A stretch of DNA of 64,000 nucleotides from Prado023 sp963818445 (GTDB taxonomy: Bacteria > Actinomycetota > Actinomycetes > S36-B12 > CAIYMF01), in the NCBI GenBank assembly GCA_963818445.1, contig CAWFSG010000018.1:62001-126000 (forward strand). The letters are read 5' to 3'. Below are positions 60,498 through 64,000 of this stretch, one piece after another (position 1 is the first letter of the stretch; every line of letters starts with the position of its first letter). Below the pieces are notes generated by a model, which saw nothing but the letters and a program-made list of their open reading frames with translations, was not told where the DNA came from and searched no databases. The position numbers and the translations under genes were made by a program.

Positions 60498-60544
60498 CGT
60501 TGTGTCATCGATCCGGCAATCAAAGTGCTGGATCGATGACACAG
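60498..60544. repeat. 47-bp palindromic element, copy A
   Basis: CGTTGTGTCATCGATCC and GGATCGATGACACAG flank a central part, giving a hairpin of about 14 bp (TGTGTCATCGATCC/GGATCGATGACACA). It is homologous end to end with 25044-25090. Here it lies 27 bp past the ilvN stop, so it could partly uncouple ilvC from ilvBN. The other 150 bp of the gap show no gene. Confidence 0.6.
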
Positions 60545-60570
60545 GACGGCGGGGTCGCCCGCCAAGCGCG

Positions 60571-61095
60571 TCAGGCGGTCCGGTCGACCGGACGCAGGGC
60601 GCGCTCGGTCATCGACTTGGAGCCGCGGCCCAGGGCCACCGCCCCGGACTTGACCAGCTCGCGGATGCCGAACGGCTCCAGCACCCGCAGCAGCGCGTCG
60701 AGCTTGTCGCGGCTGCCCGTGACCTCGATGGTGACCGCGTCCGGGGCCACGTCGACGACCCCGGCGCGGAACAGCGCGACGGTCTCCAGGACGTGGCTGC
60801 GCGTCGTGGCGTCGGCGCGCACCTTGACGAGCATGAACTCGCGCTGCACCGAGGTCCCCGGCTCGAGCTCCACGATCTTGAGCACGTTCACCAGCTTGTT
60901 CAACTGCTTGGTCACCTGCTCCAGCGGCAGCCCCTCGACCTCGACGACCAGGGTGATCCGCGAGACCTCCGGGGTCTCGGTCGGGCCGACGGCCAACGAC
61001 TCGATGTTGAACCCGCGCCGCGAGAAGAGCCCCGCGATCCGGGCCAGCACGCCCGGCTGGTCCTGGACCAGCACGCTCAGTGTGTGACGGCTCAT
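60571..61095 (-). CDS. ilvN: Acetolactate synthase small (regulatory) subunit
   Basis: This 174-residue protein carries the N-terminal ACT domain (MSRHTLSVLVQDQPGVLARI, GLFSRRGFNIESLAVGPTET) and the C-terminal IlvN domain (LLRVLEPFGIRELVKSGAVA). It binds valine and adjusts IlvB. It starts 3 bp after ilvB, so the two subunits are made together. Confidence 0.96.
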   Translation of the reverse strand: MSRHTLSVLVQDQPGVLARIAGLFSRRGFNIESLAVGPTETPEVSRITLVVEVEGLPLEQVTKQLNKLVNVLKIVELEPGTSVQREFMLVKVRADATTRSHVLETVALFRAGVVDVAPDAVTIEVTGSRDKLDALLRVLEPFGIRELVKSGAVALGRGSKSMTERALRPVDRTA

Positions 61096-61098
61096 CGC

Positions 61099-62862
61099 TC
61101 AGTCCTCCCGGTCCCACTTCGGCGCCATGTCGCGCGCGAACTTGATGTCAGAGTTGCTCGTCCCGGCGGCGACCATCGGCCACACCATGGCGTCCTTGTG
61201 CACCCGGAAGTCCACGACCACCGGTGCGTCGTTGATCGACATCGCCTTCTCGATCGTGCCGTCGACGTCCTCGGCGGAGTCGCAGCGCAGCCCGACGCAG
61301 CCGTAGGCATCGGCCAGCTTCACGAAGTCCGGGACGCTGTGCGAGTGCAGGTCGGTGTTGGAGTAGCGCTCGTTGTAGAACAGCGACTGCCACTGGCGCA
61401 CCATGCCCAGGGCGCCGTTGTTGATCAGCGCCACCTTGATCGGGATGTTGTTGATCGTGCAGGTGGCCAGCTCCTGGTTGGTCATCTGGAAGCAGCCGTC
61501 GCCGTCGATGGCCCAGACGGTCTTCTCCGGGGCCCCGACCTTGGCGCCCATCGCGGCGGGAACCGCGAAGCCCATGGTGCCCAGGCCGCCGGAGTTGATC
61601 CACGTGCCCGGCTTCTCGTACTGCACGAACTGCGCGGCCCACATCTGGTGCTGGCCGACGCCGGCCACGTAGAGCGCGTCCGGCCCGACGATCTGGCCCA
61701 GCCGCTCGATGACGTACTGCGGGGCGAGCGTCCCGTCGCTGGGCGTCTCGTAGCCCAGCGGGTACTTCTCCAGCCAGTGGTCCAGCTCCGACCACCAGCC
61801 GGCGATGTCGAACGCCCGGCCCGCGGCCAGCTCGGCCTGGATGGCCACCACGAGCTCGGCGATGACCTCCTTGGCATCGCCGACGATCGGCACGTCGGCG
61901 CGGCGGTTCTTCGAGATCTCCGCCGGATCGATGTCGGCGTGGATGACCTTGGCGTTCGGGGCGAACGTCGACAGCTGGCCGGTGACCCGGTCGTCGAAGC
62001 GCGTGCCCAGGGCGATCAGCAGGTCCGAGGACTGCAGGGCCCCGACGGCGGCCACCGTCCCGTGCATGCCGGGCATGCCGAGGTTCTGCGGGTGGCTGTC
62101 GGGCAGCGCGCCACGCGCCATGAGCGTCGTCACGACCGGGATTCCGGTGAGGTCGGCCAGGGCGCGCAGCTCCGCCGCGGCCCCGGCGCGGATGATCCCG
62201 CCACCCACGTAGAGCACCGGCTTGCGCGACTCCAGCATGAGGCGGGCGGCCTCGCGAACCTGCTTGGTGTGCGGCCGGGTCGTCGGCTTGTACCCCGGCA
62301 GGTCCAGGCGCGAGGGCCAGGCGAAGGTCGTCTGCGCCTGCAGGGCGTCCTTGGCGATGTCCACCAGGACCGGACCGGGTCGGCCGGTGCTGGCGATGTG
62401 GAAGGCCTCGGCGATCGCCCGGGGGATCTCCTCGGCGCGGGTCACCAGGTAGTTGTGCTTGGTGACCGGCATCGTGATCCCACGGATGTCGGCCTCCTGG
62501 AAGGCATCGGTGCCGATGGAGGCCGAGTTCACCTGGCCAGTGATGGCGACCATCGGCACCGAGTCCATGTACGCGTCAGCGATCGGCGTCACCAGGTTGG
62601 TGGCTCCCGGCCCGGAGGTCGCCATGCAGACCCCGACCCGTCCGGTCGCGTACGCGTAACCCGCTGCTGCATGCCCTGCGCCCTGCTCGTGGCGGACGAG
62701 GATATGCCGGACCTGGGTGGAGTCCATCAACGGGTCGTATGCGGGCAGGATCGCGCCACCGGGGATCCCGAATACCGTGTCGACACCGGCGGCCTCCAGC
62801 GAGCGCACGAGGCTGCTGGCCCCGCTGATCGTCGTGGTGGGTGGTGTCTGTGACGTCGACAT
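61099..62862 (-). CDS. ilvB: Acetolactate synthase large (catalytic) subunit
   Basis: This 587-residue TPP and FAD enzyme makes acetolactate for Val/Leu and acetohydroxybutyrate for Ile. The catalytic glutamate is in HILVRHEQGAGHAAAGYAYA; SGPGATNLVTPIADAYMDSV and GTRFDDRVTGQLSTFAP are family blocks; the TPP motif is GDGCFQMTNQELATC ... KVALINN. It begins MSTSQTPPTTTISGASSLVR at 62862. An Ile/Val leader peptide and terminator lie upstream. Confidence 0.96.
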   Translation of the reverse strand: MSTSQTPPTTTISGASSLVRSLEAAGVDTVFGIPGGAILPAYDPLMDSTQVRHILVRHEQGAGHAAAGYAYATGRVGVCMATSGPGATNLVTPIADAYMDSVPMVAITGQVNSASIGTDAFQEADIRGITMPVTKHNYLVTRAEEIPRAIAEAFHIASTGRPGPVLVDIAKDALQAQTTFAWPSRLDLPGYKPTTRPHTKQVREAARLMLESRKPVLYVGGGIIRAGAAAELRALADLTGIPVVTTLMARGALPDSHPQNLGMPGMHGTVAAVGALQSSDLLIALGTRFDDRVTGQLSTFAPNAKVIHADIDPAEISKNRRADVPIVGDAKEVIAELVVAIQAELAAGRAFDIAGWWSELDHWLEKYPLGYETPSDGTLAPQYVIERLGQIVGPDALYVAGVGQHQMWAAQFVQYEKPGTWINSGGLGTMGFAVPAAMGAKVGAPEKTVWAIDGDGCFQMTNQELATCTINNIPIKVALINNGALGMVRQWQSLFYNERYSNTDLHSHSVPDFVKLADAYGCVGLRCDSAEDVDGTIEKAMSINDAPVVVDFRVHKDAMVWPMVAAGTSNSDIKFARDMAPKWDRED

Positions 62863-62925
62863 CGTCGGTCCCTTGCTCTCGGTTCGGGTGTTCGGTGGTG
62901 ATCCTGCCAGTGCAGTGCTGAGTGC

Positions 62926-62961
62926 AAATGAAAGACCCCGTGCCCAATGGGTCACGAGGTC
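62926..62961 (-). terminator. Attenuator terminator in the ilvB leader
   Basis: On the minus strand GACCTCGTG (62961-62953) pairs with CACGGGGTC (62942-62934), one pair being G-U, with CCC/GGG inside, and the stem is followed by TTTCATTT (62933-62926). It lies between the Ile/Val leader peptide and ilvB, the classic attenuator arrangement. Confidence 0.75.
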
Positions 62962-62980
62962 ACGTCGGAGTAGGGAACAG

Positions 62981-63031
62981 TCAGGCTGGGGTTCCCACCC
63001 CGGCGTGAGTCGCTACTACGATAATTCGCAC
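62981..63031 (-). CDS. ilvB leader peptide with Ile-Ile-Val-Val
   Basis: This 16-codon frame with a GTG start gives MRIIVVATHAGVGTPA. The regulatory codons are ATT-ATC-GTA-GTA; ATT and GTA are rare in this GC-rich genome. The stop is 20 nt before the attenuator hairpin. A short GGGGT/ACCCC stem overlaps the last codons. Known actinobacterial ilvB leaders have the same MRxxVxV style. Confidence 0.72.
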   Translation of the reverse strand: MRIIVVATHAGVGTPA

Positions 63032-63139
63032 GCGCTCATACTGCCCATGCCGGCTCAGAAGCGCAACCCCCTGACCCGAATGCCCACTATGTGAGACGCA
63101 GCCGTCCATCGTGCCTGCCCGCGCGACCTGGGAACCCGA

Positions 63140-64000
63140 TCACTCGAGGATCGTCACGGCTCCATTGCCAGCGACCCACACGGACCCTGACCCGGGGTCC
63201 ACAGCGAGGTTCGTCTCGCCCTCGATCGGGACCACGGCGCCCAGGTCCCGTGTCTCGGTGTCCAGTGCCTGCACCCCAGTCGCTGGCGCGCCGACGGTCG
63301 AGAGGTAGACGACCCCAGCGGCCGGGTCGCAGGCCCGCGTCCAGAGCACCATCGCCGGCGAGACGATCGACTCGATGACGGTGCCCGCAGCGGGGTCGAC
63401 GACGTACACCGCCGACGTACCCCCGCCGACCGGCACCACATCGACGGTGCCTCGTGAGACCCCGAGCGACTGGACGGTCCCCGGTGCGATGGTCGAGGGC
63501 GTTCGACGCGGGAGCCTGCCCGACGCCCTGCGGACCCGAGACGTAGACCAGTCCGGTGGTGGGATCGACGACAGGTGTCCCGAGGTATCCCAGGCAGTTC
63601 TCGCACGGGTCGTCCATCCCCGGCACCACCTGGACGGTCCTGGCCACCTCGCGCGACGCTGCGTCGACGACGACGAGCCTGCCCTCACCCGGATCGCCCA
63701 CCAGGACCCGGCCCCGGACGGGGTCGACAGCGATCCCCGCACCGGCCTCAGCGGGGACCGGGATCCGAGCGAGCACCTCATGGCTCGCACCGTCGATGAC
63801 CACGAGGATGCCGGACGAGTCCCCGGACGGCCCCTCCTCCATCACCCAGATCAGGCCCGACGTCGGGTCGACGGCGATCCCCCAGAGTCCGGCCGCGCCA
63901 ACGCGAATCGTGCCCGCTGCCTGATGGGTGTCGGCGTCGATCACCGAGATGGACCCCGACGGGGCCCCACCGGAGCGCGTGGCGTAGAGGACACCGGCGT
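63140..64000 (-). CDS. YncE-like beta-propeller protein, partial (one +1 frame break)
   Basis: The C-terminal 287 codons of a gene whose start is beyond the right edge. The repeats show the YncE/YVTN pattern: SISVIDADTHQAAGTIRVGA, GIAVDPTSGLIWVMEEG, GILVVIDGASHEVLARIPVP, TPVVDPTTGLVYVSG. The frame shifts at about 63511 (GGG for GG) and goes on as PSTIAPGTVQSLGVSRGTVD to GSVWVAGNGAVTILE and a TGA at 63140. Such proteins are secreted or periplasmic; the N-terminus needed to tell is outside. Its stop lies about 108 bp before the ilvB leader start. Confidence 0.75.

Noticed and set aside
59968..62853. A 961-codon open frame on the plus strand
   Set aside because: Antisense of ilvC, ilvN and ilvB; composition is that of a shadow frame.
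1..64000. CRISPR arrays, insertion sequences, prophage
   Set aside because: No regularly spaced repeats, transposase, integrase or phage genes were seen.

Overview
This 64 kb window is chromosomal core DNA from a high-GC member of the Actinomycetota. The signs are very high GC, frequent GTG starts, start/stop overlaps (ATGA, GTGA, TGATG), a SepIVA-type coiled-coil gene beside rnc, an HU protein with a long basic tail, and zinc-ribbon L28 and L32 proteins. From glnD-glnB-amt-ftsY-smc to ilvC-ilvN-ilvB the gene order follows Mycobacterium tuberculosis (roughly Rv2918c to Rv3003c) with many genes missing. I cannot name a genus. I saw no prophage, insertion sequence or CRISPR array. Most genes are on the minus strand.

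Layout. 1-2.4 kb: end of a membrane-protein gene, a small unknown gene, and a divergent reductase/TetR pair with an operator-like palindrome. 2.4-6.7 kb: the nitrogen operon amt-glnB-glnD behind two GlnR-like boxes. 6.8-8.5 kb: an acyl-CoA dehydrogenase. 8.5-23.1 kb: ftsY, smc, acylphosphatase, mutM, rnc, rpmF, DUF177, SepIVA-like, coaD, rsmD, recG, a FakA-like kinase and rpmB. 23.2-34.9 kb: thiL, a lone Lrp ligand-binding domain, DUF3515, an acetolactate-synthase-like enzyme, GNAT, ddl, a cystathionine synthase/lyase, MarC, a secreted protein, gpsA, an acyltransferase and an ABC-F ATPase. 35.0-37.9 kb: a heavily frame-broken secreted Ig-like protein. 38-42 kb: hupB, leuD, leuC, IclR. 42.2-47.2 kb: tRNA-Glu, tRNA-Gln, a propeller protein, a 2-phosphoglycerate-kinase-like protein and gltX. 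47.2-63 kb: FAH-family protein, cimA, ilvE, leuB, a broken DUF2804 gene, a tandem GNAT, leuA, NIL-domain protein, serA, ilvC, ilvN, ilvB. 63.1-64 kb: part of a second propeller protein.

The strongest theme is branched-chain amino acid synthesis. IlvB/IlvN, IlvC, IlvE, LeuA, LeuCD and LeuB are all here, together with a CimA-type citramalate synthase, which would supply 2-oxobutyrate from pyruvate through LeuCD and LeuB. Three separate transcription units begin with a tiny leader peptide whose codons match the pathway: Ile-Ile-Ile before cimA, Leu-Leu-Leu before leuA, Ile-Ile-Val-Val before ilvB. The cimA and ilvB leaders are followed by terminator hairpins with U-rich tails. These look like ribosome-mediated attenuators and are the most interesting regulatory find in the window.

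The sequence carries many single-base frame breaks. Outside two badly damaged genes, nearly all behave as one extra base in a short homopolymer (TetR, small membrane protein, ABC-F twice, hupB, cimA, ilvE, leuB, ilvC, last propeller). That points to sequencing or consensus error more than to gene decay. Several intergenic palindrome families and a 51-bp tandem repeat at the ilvC terminus are also noted.
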